Shown one piece after another: positions 38,730-46,964 of a DNA stretch of 64,000 nucleotides. This DNA comes from Streptomyces sp. BK239 (GTDB taxonomy: Bacteria; Actinomycetota; Actinomycetes; Streptomycetales; Streptomycetaceae). Each line of letters begins with the position of its first letter. The first letter of the stretch is position 1. The notes below the pieces were generated by a model, which worked only from the letters and a program-made list of their open reading frames with translations, searched no databases and was not told where the DNA came from. The DNA is taken from the NCBI RefSeq assembly GCF_004217285.1, contig NZ_SHKS01000001.1, positions 1,123,195 through 1,187,194 of the forward strand, given 5' to 3'. Made by a program: the position numbers and the translations under genes.

Positions 38730-39730
38730 GCCGGCGCGAACTGGACGCCGCCGGCATCACCGACCCGGCCCTGCGCGCCGCCTACGAGCGGTGCCGACGA
38801 CTCAACGCCCGCCACGGCCGCACCTACTTCCTGGCCACCCGGTTGCTGCCCGCGGCGCGCAGACCCGCCGTGCACGCGCTGTACGGCTTCGCCCGGTGGG
38901 CCGACGACATCGTCGACGACGTGGGCGGACCTGCCGCACCCGCGCAGCGCGCGGCAGCCTTGGACCGGCTGGAGGCACGGCTGCGGCAAGCGCTCGACGG
39001 GGCCCCGCCGGCCGGTGAACCGGTCGTCCTCGCCGTCGCCGACACCGCCTCCCGCCACGCCATCGCCCCGGCCCACTTCACCGACTTCATGGCGTCGATG
39101 CGCAGCGACCTGACCGTCGGCGCGTACGCCACCTACGACGACCTGTACGCGTACATGCACGGTTCCGCCGCGGTCATCGGACTGCAGATGCTGCCCGTGC
39201 TCGGCACCGTCGTGCCCCGGGACGAGGCGGCGCCGCACGCGGCCGCGCTGGGGGTTGCGTTCCAGCTCACCAACTTCTTGCGCGACATCGGTGAGGATCT
39301 GGACCGCGGCCGGGTCTACCTGCCCGAGGACCTGCTCGCCGCGCACGGCGTCGACCGGGACCTGCTGCGCTGGAGCAGAAGCACCGGCCGCCGGGACCGG
39401 CGCATCACAGCCGCTGTGCGGGCCGGGGAGGACATGACCCGGGCCGTCTACCGGAAGGCCGCGCCGGGCCTCGCCATGCTGGACCCGGTGGCGCGGCCCT
39501 GCATCAGGACCGCCTACGTGCTCTACGGGAGCATCCTCGACGCCATCGCCGACGACGGGTACGCGGCGCTGCACCGGCGCGCGGTGGTCTCCCGGCACCG
39601 GCGCGCGGTGGTCGCCGCCGACGGACTCACCCGGGTCGCCGCCGCCCGGCTCGCCGCTCGCCGCAAGAGCGGGCAGTCCCCCGTCACCGTGACCAGGTCG
39701 TGCCCCATCCCCGTCGAGGAGAGCGGATGA
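38726..39730 (+). CDS. crtB: Phytoene synthase
   Basis: A 334-residue squalene/phytoene synthase. [33 protein letters not shown] (about 33-65) holds the first Asp-rich site; [27 protein letters not shown] (about 179-205) the second. It joins two GGPP molecules to phytoene. ATG 38726 overlaps the crtI stop. The C-terminal basic tail after residue 295 is variable. Its stop overlaps the Rieske gene start. Confidence 0.95.
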   Translation: MSRRELDAAGITDPALRAAYERCRRLNARHGRTYFLATRLLPAARRPAVHALYGFARWADDIVDDVGGPAAPAQRAAALDRLEARLRQALDGAPPAGEPVVLAVADTASRHAIAPAHFTDFMASMRSDLTVGAYATYDDLYAYMHGSAAVIGLQMLPVLGTVVPRDEAAPHAAALGVAFQLTNFLRDIGEDLDRGRVYLPEDLLAAHGVDRDLLRWSRSTGRRDRRITAAVRAGEDMTRAVYRKAAPGLAMLDPVARPCIRTAYVLYGSILDAIADDGYAALHRRAVVSRHRRAVVAADGLTRVAAARLAARRKSGQSPVTVTRSCPIPVEESG

Positions 39731-40728
39731 CCCCCGCCCCGAACCCGCGCAGGGCTCGTCATCCGCTGAGTCTGCGCCGCCGCGCGGTGCGCTGGGAGCA
39801 CCAGTCGCCCACGTGGCGGCACGCCCGGCCCGCCGTCATCGCGGGAGCGCTCAAGCGCGCCCTGGCCCGCCCGTCGGGCAACTGGTTCGTGGTGGGCGCG
39901 ACCGCGGACGTCCCGCTCACCCGCCCGCTGGCGGTCAGCGTCGCGGGCACGGAGGTCGTCGTCTGGCGCGACGCGCGCGGGCGCCTGGTGGCCGGCCCCG
40001 GCCGGTGTCCCCACCTGGGCGCCCCGCTGGCGGACAGCCCGGTGCGCTGTGGCACCCTGGTCTGCCACTGGCACGGTCTGTCCCTCAACGGATCGGAGTA
40101 CGCCGGCTGGGAGCCGCTGCCCGTCCACGACGACGGCGTGCTGGTGTGGGTGAGGCTGGACGCGGTCGGCCGTGAGGAGCCGACGCCCGCTCCGGTGGTG
40201 CCGGTCAGGCCCGCGCTCCCGCAGTCCCTCTACGCGGTCTGGACGGGCGTCGGGACCTGTGAGCCGAGGGACGTCGTCGCCAACCGCCTCGACCCCTGGC
40301 ACGGCGCGTGGTTCCACCCTTACTCGTTCGTCGACCTCACCGTCGTCCGGGCCCCCGGCAACGGGACGCAAGACGACACCTTCGTCGTGGACGTCTCCTT
40401 CCGCCTCGCCCGGCGGATCGTGGTGCCGGTGCGCGCGGAGTTCACCGCTCCCGAGCCGCGCACGGTGCTCATGCGCATCACCGACGGTGAGGGAGCCGGG
40501 TCCGTCGTGGAGACCCATGCCACCCCCCTCGGCCCGGACGAACTGGGTCGGCCCCGCACCGCCGTCGTGGAAGCCGTCTTGGCCACCTCCGAGCGGCCCG
40601 GCTTCGCCCTCGCCCGCGTCCTGGCCCCGGCCCTGCGCCCCCTGCTGCGCACGGTGGCGGGCCGCCTCTGGCGCGACGATCTCGCCTACGCCGAGCGGCT
40701 TCGCGACCTGCGGGAAAGCGATCGGTGA
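39727..40728 (+). CDS. Rieske non-heme iron oxygenase in the crt operon (crtV position)
   Basis: A 333-residue protein. The Rieske 2Fe-2S ligands are CPHLGAP (C-x-H, about 96-102) and CHWHGL (C-x2-H, about 115-120). A mononuclear iron site follows: [12 protein letters not shown] near 187 fits the N-x2-D-x2-H-x4-H pattern of ring-hydroxylating oxygenases. It is the fourth gene of crtE-I-B-x, coupled to crtB by ATGA. In classical descriptions the gene in this place is crtV, called a methylesterase; that label does not fit the motifs seen here. A plausible role is hydroxylation of the carotenoid, perhaps on the aromatic ring. Needs an external reductase and ferredoxin, none nearby. Confidence 0.85.
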   Translation: MTPAPNPRRARHPLSLRRRAVRWEHQSPTWRHARPAVIAGALKRALARPSGNWFVVGATADVPLTRPLAVSVAGTEVVVWRDARGRLVAGPGRCPHLGAPLADSPVRCGTLVCHWHGLSLNGSEYAGWEPLPVHDDGVLVWVRLDAVGREEPTPAPVVPVRPALPQSLYAVWTGVGTCEPRDVVANRLDPWHGAWFHPYSFVDLTVVRAPGNGTQDDTFVVDVSFRLARRIVVPVRAEFTAPEPRTVLMRITDGEGAGSVVETHATPLGPDELGRPRTAVVEAVLATSERPGFALARVLAPALRPLLRTVAGRLWRDDLAYAERLRDLRESDR

Positions 40729-41070
40729 CCCGGCTGACCCTGGGCGTGCCGATACTCCCCGAACGCCACACCACCAGTGCGTCCTCGCAGGCGAACCAGC
40801 GCGCGAAGCGGCAAGGCGGTCAGGGCCATCGTCCGGCACCGGCACATGTGTCACCGCTCCCGGTGACGCGGTGGCACACGGTGCGGCGAGGAGCACACCG
40901 GTCGATCTCGGCGCGGTCGGCCGACAGCGAGCACGGGTGGTCTCCAGGCCGTCCATCAGTGAGTTGAACTCTTCCGGACGTGTTGTCCGACCAGGACCCC
41001 CCGGGAACACCACAGCACGCGCCGATACACGAGGTCACGGCGGCGCGTAAACCTGCGGGCCGTGCCCTCT
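40729..41070. other. Intergenic region right of the crt cluster
   Basis: No gene supported between the Rieske gene and the TetR gene. It contains the 70-bp MBL fragment at 40938-41007 (listed). The rest shows nothing recognised. Confidence 0.55.
40938..41007 (-). pseudogene. MBL-fold hydrolase internal fragment (70 bp)
   Basis: The minus strand reads FPGGPGRTTRPEEFNSLMDGLET, matching the FPGGPGRTTQAAEFNSLMNG... segment of the intact gene at 45392-46045. It begins at the same Phe-Pro-Gly-Gly point as the fragment at 31624-31804 and shares its RPEE variant, but loses similarity after LET. Orientation is the same as the other copies. Confidence 0.85.
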
Positions 41071-41694
41071 TCAGTGGTGGCGCGGGCGAGGCAGCAAGGC
41101 GAACGCGCTCTCCGCTATCGAGGTTAGGCGGTCGGGGCTGTGGCCGTACGCGCCGACGACATCGCTGCCGCGGATGATGGTCAGCAGAAGGTATGCGAGG
41201 TCTTCGGGATCCGCGTCGGGGTCGATGTCGCCGTTGCGCTGTGCCGCTCGCACACAGTCGGCCACCGCCGCCCGGACCACGGAGAAGCATTCGCTGGCCA
41301 GGCGTTTCACTTCGGGGTCGGAGGCGCCGATCTCCAGGGCCATCTTGGCGGCGAAGCAGGCCGACCCCGCCCGGTCGGAGGCGGGGGGTACGTCGGCGGC
41401 GAGTGGTACCCCGTGGACGGCGCGGAGCAAGTACTGGTGCAGTCGTTCCAGGGCGCCCTCGTCCGGTCCGTCGAGCATTTTGCGCGGACCCTGCGCCAGC
41501 CGGGCGAAGTAGCCGGTCATAGCCTCCAGCAGCACGCCGTGCTTGCCGTCGAACGCGCCGTAGAGGCTGCCGCGGCCCAGGCCGGTGGCGGCACTGATGT
41601 CGTCGACGCTCGTGCCGTTGTAGCCCGCGGTGCGGAACTGCCGCTCGGCGGCATGGAGGACGTGGTCGCGGTCGAAGCTTCGTGGTCTCGCCAT
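41071..41694 (-). CDS. TetR-family transcriptional regulator
   Basis: A 207-residue TetR protein. The HTH covers DHVLHAAERQFRTAGYNGTSVDDISAATGLGRGSLYGAFDGKHGVLLEAM (residues 8-57). The ligand domain resembles AcrR/YxaF types: GSACFAAKMALEIGASDPEVKRLASECFSVVRAAVADCVRAAQ. It is divergent from the thioredoxin-reductase-like and exporter genes, with repeated promoter/operator-like elements between, so it probably represses them and responds to an exported compound. ATG 41694 chosen by family start (MARPRSFD). Confidence 0.9.
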   Translation of the reverse strand: MARPRSFDRDHVLHAAERQFRTAGYNGTSVDDISAATGLGRGSLYGAFDGKHGVLLEAMTGYFARLAQGPRKMLDGPDEGALERLHQYLLRAVHGVPLAADVPPASDRAGSACFAAKMALEIGASDPEVKRLASECFSVVRAAVADCVRAAQRNGDIDPDADPEDLAYLLLTIIRGSDVVGAYGHSPDRLTSIAESAFALLPRPRHH

Positions 41695-41722
41695 GCACAG
41701 AAGGTAAAGCCGACCGACCCTT

Positions 41723-41862
41723 CTTGACAACTCAGTACAGAACTGCCTGGCTTCCGGCCGAGCCCGTGATCACCCAGAAGCCCAAACTCGACATTCCACA
41801 CGTCGTCGCGGTGAGCGAGGGGCGACCCGTCGTACTTGACAACTCAGTACAGAACCGCCTAG
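41723..41862. repeat. Duplicated promoter/operator element between TetR and its divergent targets
   Basis: A 28-bp element occurs twice in direct orientation, 41723-41750 and 41835-41862, 25-26 bases identical; each begins CTTGACAACTCAGTACAGAA. In the second copy TTGACA (41836-41841) is 17 bp from CTAGGT (41859-41864), a good plus-strand promoter. ACTCAGTAC in the spacer could be operator DNA. A shared ATCACCCAGAA also occurs after each copy (about 41769 and 42078), pointing to a duplicated leader. Confidence 0.7.
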
Positions 41863-41868
41863 GTTTCT

Positions 41869-41880
41869 GACTGTTCAGTC
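41869..41880. promoter_or_regulatory. Candidate TetR operator
   Basis: Perfect inverted repeat GACTG-TT-CAGTC just downstream of the -10 of the second promoter copy, near the expected transcription start. Such a site suits repression by the adjacent TetR protein. Confidence 0.5.
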
Positions 41881-42108
41881 CATAACGGTCCTGAGTTCAC
41901 CGGACAGGCCGTCTGGACGCCTGGCGCGACCGAGGGCAACCCATGCCGTCGAACTTCGCGCCGTCCGGCATGGCGATGCCTTGCAGGCGTCCCGAGCAAA
42001 CCGGGGCCGGACTCTCCACCACAGCCCACGACGGTCGTCGACCACTTCCCGGGCTTCCTGAACAGCTGACCCCTGCAATCACCCAGAACTCGAAGGACTG
42101 ATCGAACC

Positions 42109-43152
42109 ATGACTGACAAGGACAAGCAGGAGGCCACGGCTGTGACCACTCCTCCGTACGCGAGCGACGCACTGGCCGAGGGGACCGTCGACGCGGTGGT
42201 GATCGGCGGGGGCGCCGCGGGCTTGAACGGTGCACTGATCCTCGCCCGCTCCCGCCGCTCGGTCGTCGTGATCGACAGCGGCTCCCCGCGCAACGCGCCC
42301 GCGGAGGCCGTGCACGGCTTCATCGTCTTCGACGGCACCCCGCCGTCCGAGATCCTTCGACGGGGCCGGGAGCAGGTGCGCCAGTACGGCGGACGCGTCA
42401 TCCACGGCGAGGTGGTCTCGGCCGAGTCCGCCGCCCCGTCGGCGGACGGGGACCTGCGGTTCACCGTCACCCTGGCCGACGGCCGCAACATCACCGCCCG
42501 CCGCATCCTGGTCGCCACCGGCGTGAAGGATGTGCTGCCACAGGTGCCCGGGCTCGCCGAGCACTGGGGGCACAGTGTGGTGAACTGCCCGTACTGCCAC
42601 GGCTGGGAGGTGCGCGACGAGCCCATCGGCATCCTCGCCACCGGCCCCGCCTCCATCGGCCACGCGTATCTGTTCCGTCAGCTGACCGAGGACCTGACCT
42701 ACTTCACCCGCGAAACCGACCTGGACGAGGACAGCCGCGCCCGCTTCGCCGCCCGCGGCATCCGCGTCATCGACACCCCGGTCACCGAGGTCGTCAACGA
42801 CGAGGACGGCGCCCTCGCCGGGGTGCGCCTGGCCGACGGCCAGGTCGTGGCCCGCCGCGTCCTCGCGGTCGTCACGCAGATGCAGGCCCGCACCCAGGGC
42901 CTGGAAGGTCTGGGCCTGCCGATGCAGGACCTGCCGACGGGCCGCGGCTTCGCCTCCGGCCTGGCCGGCGCCACCGAGGTGCCGGGCGTGTGGGTGGCCG
43001 GCAACGCCACCGATCCGGTCGCCCAGGTCGGGGCCTCCGCAGCGGCCGGCGCACTGGCCGGCGACTACATCAACAGGATGCTGGCCACCGCTGACACCGA
43101 CGCGGCCCTCCAAGGGATCGCCGAGGCAAGCCCCCACGGGGCCACAGGATGA
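42109..43152 (+). CDS. Thioredoxin-reductase-like FAD/NAD(P)-dependent oxidoreductase with CPYC site
   Basis: A 347-residue pyridine-nucleotide disulfide oxidoreductase. AVVIGGGAAGLNGALILARSRRSVVVID (about 27-54) binds FAD; the redox pair is in NCPYCHGWEVRDEPIGI (about 160-176); WVAGNATDPVAQVGASAAAGALAG (about 302-325) is the C-terminal FAD motif. Relatives with CPYC/CxxC rather than CATC include dithiol oxidases and reductases linked to natural products and redox stress. It is transcribed with the exporter 94 bp downstream. GAAGGA lies upstream of the ATG. Confidence 0.88.
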   Translation: MTDKDKQEATAVTTPPYASDALAEGTVDAVVIGGGAAGLNGALILARSRRSVVVIDSGSPRNAPAEAVHGFIVFDGTPPSEILRRGREQVRQYGGRVIHGEVVSAESAAPSADGDLRFTVTLADGRNITARRILVATGVKDVLPQVPGLAEHWGHSVVNCPYCHGWEVRDEPIGILATGPASIGHAYLFRQLTEDLTYFTRETDLDEDSRARFAARGIRVIDTPVTEVVNDEDGALAGVRLADGQVVARRVLAVVTQMQARTQGLEGLGLPMQDLPTGRGFASGLAGATEVPGVWVAGNATDPVAQVGASAAAGALAGDYINRMLATADTDAALQGIAEASPHGATG

Positions 43153-43246
43153 TCTCGAAGCCCTGAGATCTCAGTCCGTCGCCCGCTCCCCTCACGGGCA
43201 ATTAAGTGATTCCGCTCGTCCGCCCCGTCCCTCTCAGGAGCTACTG

Positions 43247-44878
43247 ATGCCCTTCCTTGCACATACCCCCGTGGAGAAGATGACCGGGCCTTACGCGCGG
43301 CGCTGGTGGGCGCTGCTCGTGCTGTGCCTGAGCCTGCTGATCACGGTGATGGCGAACACGTCGCTGATCGTCGCCGCCCCCGACATGACTACCGACCTGG
43401 GCCTGAGCAGCAGTGATCTGCAGTGGGTCGTCGACTCCTACACCGTTCCGTACGCGGCGCTGATGCTGGTGCTGGGCGCGATCGGCGACAAGTACAGCCG
43501 GCGCGGCGCGCTGGTGCTGGGTCTGCTGATCTTCGCCGGCGGTTCGGTGATGGGGAGCATGGTCGACGAGACCTCGCTGGTCATCGTGGCCCGCGCGATC
43601 ATGGGTGTCGGTGCCGCGGTCGTGATGCCGGCCACGCTGTCCCTGGTGGTCGCGACCTTCCCCCGGAGCGAGCGGGCCAAGGCCATCACCGCCTGGGCCG
43701 CGACCTCCGGGGTGGCGGTAGCCGTCGGCCCGCTGGTCTCCGGCTGGCTGCTCGAGGACCACGCCTGGGGCTCGACCTTCCTGATCAACGTGCCGATCGC
43801 CGTCCTCGCCGTGTTCGGCGCGCTCGCCCTGGTACCGCCGTCCAAGGCGGAGGGCATGGGCCGGATCGACTACGTCGGTGGTCTGCTGTCGATCGTCACC
43901 GTCGGCTCCCTGATCTACGCCGCCATCGAGGGCCCGCACTTCGGCTGGGGCGCCGGCCCCGGCACCGCCGCCGTGGTCGCCGGTGCCGGTCTGGCCGCCT
44001 TCGTCGCCTGGGAGCTGCGGCACCCGCACCCGATGCTGGACGTCCGAAAGTTCGCGCTGCGGCCCTTCAGCGGCTCGATGCTCGCGGTGATGTTCTTCTT
44101 CTTCGGCATGTTCGCCGTGCTCTACTACTCGACGCAGTTCCTGCAGTTCGTCCTCGGCTACGGCGCCCTGGACACGGGCCTACGGCTGCTGCCGCTGGGG
44201 GGTGCGGTGTTCCTCGGGTCCGCGCTGACCGGGATGCTCACCCCGAAGCTGGGGGTGAAGGTGATGGCCGTGACCGGCCTGGCCATCGGCACGACGGGCA
44301 TGTTCCTGCTCACCCAGATCGACAAGGGGTCGACGTACGGGGACTTCCTGGTGCCGCTGATGATGCTGGGCCTCGCGCTCGGACTGGCCATCTCCCCGGC
44401 GACCGACACGATCATGGGCTCCTTCCCCGAGTCCGAGCTGGGGGTCGGCGGCGGTGTCAACGACACCGCGCTCGAGCTGGGCGGGGCGCTGGGCATCGCG
44501 GTGCTGGGCTCGCTGCTGGGCACGGCCTACCGGGACGAGCTGACCGACCTGGTGGGCAACCGGCTCCCGGCTGAGGCGATGGAGACCGCCAAGGACTCGG
44601 TCGGCGCCGGCCTGGCCGTCGCGGAGCGGGTTGGGCAGGATCCCTCCGCCGGGCCCCAGCAGGCCCAGGCCGCCGTGGACGCCGTCCACCAGGCCTTCGC
44701 CCACGGAGTCGCCCAGACCAGCCTGATCGGCGGGATCATCATGGCCGCCGGAACCCTGATCGTCCTCGCGGTTCTGCCGGGCCGGCGCGGCTTCGCGAAG
44801 CAGAGCGCCGAGCCGGGGACCGGGACGACGGCGAGCGACGCGGCCACTGTGCGGGAGCACAGCGGGTCCACTCGCTAG
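43247..44878 (+). CDS. DHA2-family MFS exporter (14-TM)
   Basis: A 543-residue transporter with about 14 helices. SDLQWVVDSYTVPYAALMLVLGAIGDKYSRRGALVLGLLIFAGGS (about 47-92) and RAIMGVGAAVVMPATLSLVVATFPRSERAKAITAWAATSGVAVAVGPLVSGWLL (about 113-166, antiporter motif C) are typical of EmrB/QacA proteins. AGGAG precedes ATG 43247. With TetR and the redox enzyme it forms a drug or metabolite efflux module. A Thr/Ser-rich tail follows the last helix. Confidence 0.92.
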   Translation: MPFLAHTPVEKMTGPYARRWWALLVLCLSLLITVMANTSLIVAAPDMTTDLGLSSSDLQWVVDSYTVPYAALMLVLGAIGDKYSRRGALVLGLLIFAGGSVMGSMVDETSLVIVARAIMGVGAAVVMPATLSLVVATFPRSERAKAITAWAATSGVAVAVGPLVSGWLLEDHAWGSTFLINVPIAVLAVFGALALVPPSKAEGMGRIDYVGGLLSIVTVGSLIYAAIEGPHFGWGAGPGTAAVVAGAGLAAFVAWELRHPHPMLDVRKFALRPFSGSMLAVMFFFFGMFAVLYYSTQFLQFVLGYGALDTGLRLLPLGGAVFLGSALTGMLTPKLGVKVMAVTGLAIGTTGMFLLTQIDKGSTYGDFLVPLMMLGLALGLAISPATDTIMGSFPESELGVGGGVNDTALELGGALGIAVLGSLLGTAYRDELTDLVGNRLPAEAMETAKDSVGAGLAVAERVGQDPSAGPQQAQAAVDAVHQAFAHGVAQTSLIGGIIMAAGTLIVLAVLPGRRGFAKQSAEPGTGTTASDAATVREHSGSTR

Positions 44879-45343
44879 ATCGCCGACGGGGCGTCCACCG
44901 GATCGCCCCAGCGACGGGCACCGCCTCCGCCGGGTCGCCCGCCAGGCGGGGCAGGCAGGAGCCCGGCGGCGCGAGACGCGCACGGGGCGGGCGTGGTCAC
45001 GGTCCACGGCCACGCATCCTCTGTCGGCACACCTCAACGTCCTTGGCCTCCGCGCCGCCCCGGGGCTCTCCTGCGGGGCGGCCCGGAGGCCAAGAGTCTG
45101 AGGTGACAGCGGCGGTCGCAGCCCGCTCGAGCGCGGCCTCCAGCTGCGTGCGGGTGTTTCGGGCCCGCAGTACGGCTGGGAGCCGAAGGGATGGATTGCG
45201 GAGAAGTAGAGGTTCCGCCGCCTGCCAGGTGAACCCGGCCCGGCAGACCGCAGCCCGTGCAACAGTCCCCCTGATCATGGCGGTCACCGCTGCCACCGTC
45301 CGTGGGGCATGACCCTCCCGAGCGCGGAACGGGCCTGAATGCG
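44879..45343. other. Intergenic region between exporter and MBL hydrolase terminator
   Basis: About 465 bp with no gene I can support. A minus-strand frame (44997-45413) and a plus-strand frame (45043-45312) are open but Arg/Ala-rich and unlike any family known to me; they look like chance frames in high-GC DNA. This is the right edge of the accessory block. Confidence 0.5.
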
Positions 45344-45380
45344 CGACCGCCCCGCTTCGGTTTCGAAGCAGGGGCGGTCG
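45344..45380 (-). terminator. Hairpin after the MBL hydrolase gene
   Basis: CGACCGCCCC-GCTTCG (45344-45359) pairs with CGAAGC-A-GGGGCGGTCG (45364-45380); one bulged base, 4-base loop. It lies 12 bp past the stop of the leftward MBL gene and could also stop rightward transcription. Confidence 0.75.
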
Positions 45381-45391
45381 TCGTCGGACGG

Positions 45392-46045
45392 TCACCAGCC
45401 TCGTGCGCGCCACTCCGCGAGATGGGGCCGCTCGGTGCCGATGGTGGTGTCGTTGCCGTGGCCGGGATAAATCCAGGTCTCGTCCGGAAGGACGTCGAAC
45501 AGCTTGGTCTCCAGGCCGTTCATCAGGGAGTTGAACTCCGCGGCCTGTGTTGTCCGGCCAGGCCCCCCGGGGAAGAGGCAGTCGCCCGTGAAGACGTGGG
45601 GGTGCCCGTGCGGGTCGTCGTAGACGAGGGCGATCGAACCCGGGGTGTGCCCGACGAGATGGCGCGCGGTCAGTTCGACGCGTCCCACCCGGATGACGTC
45701 GCCGTCGTCGACCGGCACGTCCGTCGGCACGGGGATGCCCCCGGCGTCCTCGCGGCCGGCGTACGTGCGCGCGCCCGTGGCCGCGACCACGTCGGCCAGC
45801 GCCTGCCAGTGGTCGCCGTGCTGATGGGTGGTGACGACGGACGCGATGCCGTCGTCACCGATCATGCCGAGCAGGGTCCGCGCCTCGTTCGCCGCGTCGA
45901 TCAGCAGTTGCTCGTCCGTGGCCCGGCACCGCAGCAGATAGGCGTTGTTGCTCATCGGACCGACCGCGATCTTGGTGATCATCAGGTCCTTCAGCTCGTG
46001 CACGTCCGCCGGGCCGCCGACCCGCACCTCTCCGCTGTACGTCAT
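45392..46045 (-). CDS. MBL-fold metallo-hydrolase (glyoxalase II-like), intact copy
   Basis: A 217-residue metallo-beta-lactamase-fold hydrolase. The Zn motif is TTHQHGDHW (H-x-H-x-D-H, about 78-86), a further His is in LVGHTPGSIAL (near 135), the Asp in VFTGDCLFPGGPGRT (near 155) and the last His in WIYPGHGNDTTIGTE (near 195). Glyoxalase II or persulfide-dioxygenase-like activity is possible. It lies 9 bp downstream of the mycothiol-isomerase family gene, suggesting a thiol-linked role. Three decayed pieces of its 3' part occur at 26.7, 31.7 and 41.0 kb, with breakpoints at the FPGGPG codons (near 45574) or the stop. Confidence 0.93.
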   Translation of the reverse strand: MTYSGEVRVGGPADVHELKDLMITKIAVGPMSNNAYLLRCRATDEQLLIDAANEARTLLGMIGDDGIASVVTTHQHGDHWQALADVVAATGARTYAGREDAGGIPVPTDVPVDDGDVIRVGRVELTARHLVGHTPGSIALVYDDPHGHPHVFTGDCLFPGGPGRTTQAAEFNSLMNGLETKLFDVLPDETWIYPGHGNDTTIGTERPHLAEWRARGW

Positions 46046-46054
46046 GTCGGCAGC

Positions 46055-46741
46055 CTATAGCGGGGGAAGCGCCGGAAGACTTCCGCCGGACACGGTCAGC
46101 GCGGCTCCGTCGCGGCGGCCGGCGAGCCAGCCCAGGAGGTCGGCCGGGGCGCCCGTGACGGCCGTCTCCGGGGCGTCGCCCGGCCGGCCGGTGCGCCACG
46201 CGCGCGTGCCGTCCGTCAGGCGCGTCGGCGGCACGTCGGGGTGGCCGGCGAACCGGTCCGCGAGGAAGCCGGTCTCCCGCTCCGTGAACTCCTCCGGCAG
46301 GTCCTCCAACTCGTACCCGATCCCGAGGTCCACGTGGTGCAGCTCGACCTCCACCCACCGCCGGAAGGGCAGCCGGGACGCGGAGTCGGTGACGCCGTTG
46401 CGCAGCTCCACCGTGCGCGACCAGTCGCCGGGCACGCCGGCCGCCTCCTGGAAGCGGGCCGCGCTCTCCCGCAGGTCGGTGAGGTGCGCCTCCAGCGGGC
46501 GCGGGGCGTCCCGCTCGATGTCGGCGTCGCGGGCGGCGGCGTCGACGTACATGGGGCGGCCCGCCAGGACGTTCACCAGGGCGTCCGCGTTGCGGGAGAG
46601 GTGGGCGAGGACATGGCCCCGGCTCCAGCCGGGCAGACGGGACGAAGTCGCCACGGACGCGTCGTCCAGCTTGGCGACCGCGGTCAGCAGCCGCTCCGTC
46701 GCGTCCTGTACACACAGCAGGTCATGAGCGTGATCAATCAT
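46055..46741 (-). CDS. Maleylpyruvate isomerase family (mycothiol-dependent, DinB-like) protein
   Basis: A 228-residue protein. The N-terminal four-helix DinB-like domain has [30 protein letters not shown] (about 33-62) and [26 protein letters not shown] (about 125-150), giving the three His ligands typical of mycothiol-dependent metalloenzymes. A C-terminal domain ([30 protein letters not shown]) completes the family form. Homologs isomerise maleylpyruvate or act as mycothiol transferases. ATG 46741 chosen from family start; the longer frame enters the uvrA promoter DNA. Divergent from uvrA. Confidence 0.9.
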   Translation of the reverse strand: MIDHAHDLLCVQDATERLLTAVAKLDDASVATSSRLPGWSRGHVLAHLSRNADALVNVLAGRPMYVDAAARDADIERDAPRPLEAHLTDLRESAARFQEAAGVPGDWSRTVELRNGVTDSASRLPFRRWVEVELHHVDLGIGYELEDLPEEFTERETGFLADRFAGHPDVPPTRLTDGTRAWRTGRPGDAPETAVTGAPADLLGWLAGRRDGAALTVSGGSLPALPPL

Positions 46742-46886
46742 GCTGCTGACCCTAGTCCCGCCACCCTTCCGGGTGAAGGAGGCGGAGAGCGCCCGTAAAT
46801 CGAATGTGCGTGCTATATGGTCGGAGGCGACGTCGGGCATGCTGGAGAGCCGGGGATTGTTGTGAACCCATGCATCCCGACCGGCG

Positions 46887-46909
46887 TTGTCAGTGGCTCC
46901 CCCTAGTCT
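46887..46909 (+). promoter_or_regulatory. RecA-NDp/PafBC-type DNA-damage promoter of uvrA
   Basis: TTGTCAGTG (46887-46895), 8-bp spacer, TAGTCT (46904-46909): perfect match to TTGTCRGTG-N8-TAnnnT. The uvrA start is 55 bp downstream, so this mRNA has a leader, unlike ogt, uvrB and uvrC. Confidence 0.9.
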
Positions 46910-46964
46910 GAGAAGGACGGGGGCCCCGCCCCTGTCACTTCTCTCAAGAAAGGTGCGGACCGGC

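Noticed and set aside
31922..41007. The crt region as a classical transposon or integrative element
   Set aside because: No transposase, integrase, terminal inverted repeats or tRNA site was found; only MBL gene fragments mark its borders.
41682..41870. Small plus-strand ORF spanning the duplicated promoter elements
   Set aside because: It overlaps the TetR start on the other strand and consists largely of the two regulatory repeats read in different frames.
44997..45413. Minus-strand ORF of 138 codons between the exporter and the MBL gene
   Set aside because: Arg/Ala-rich composition, overlaps the terminator and the MBL 3' end, no recognisable motif.
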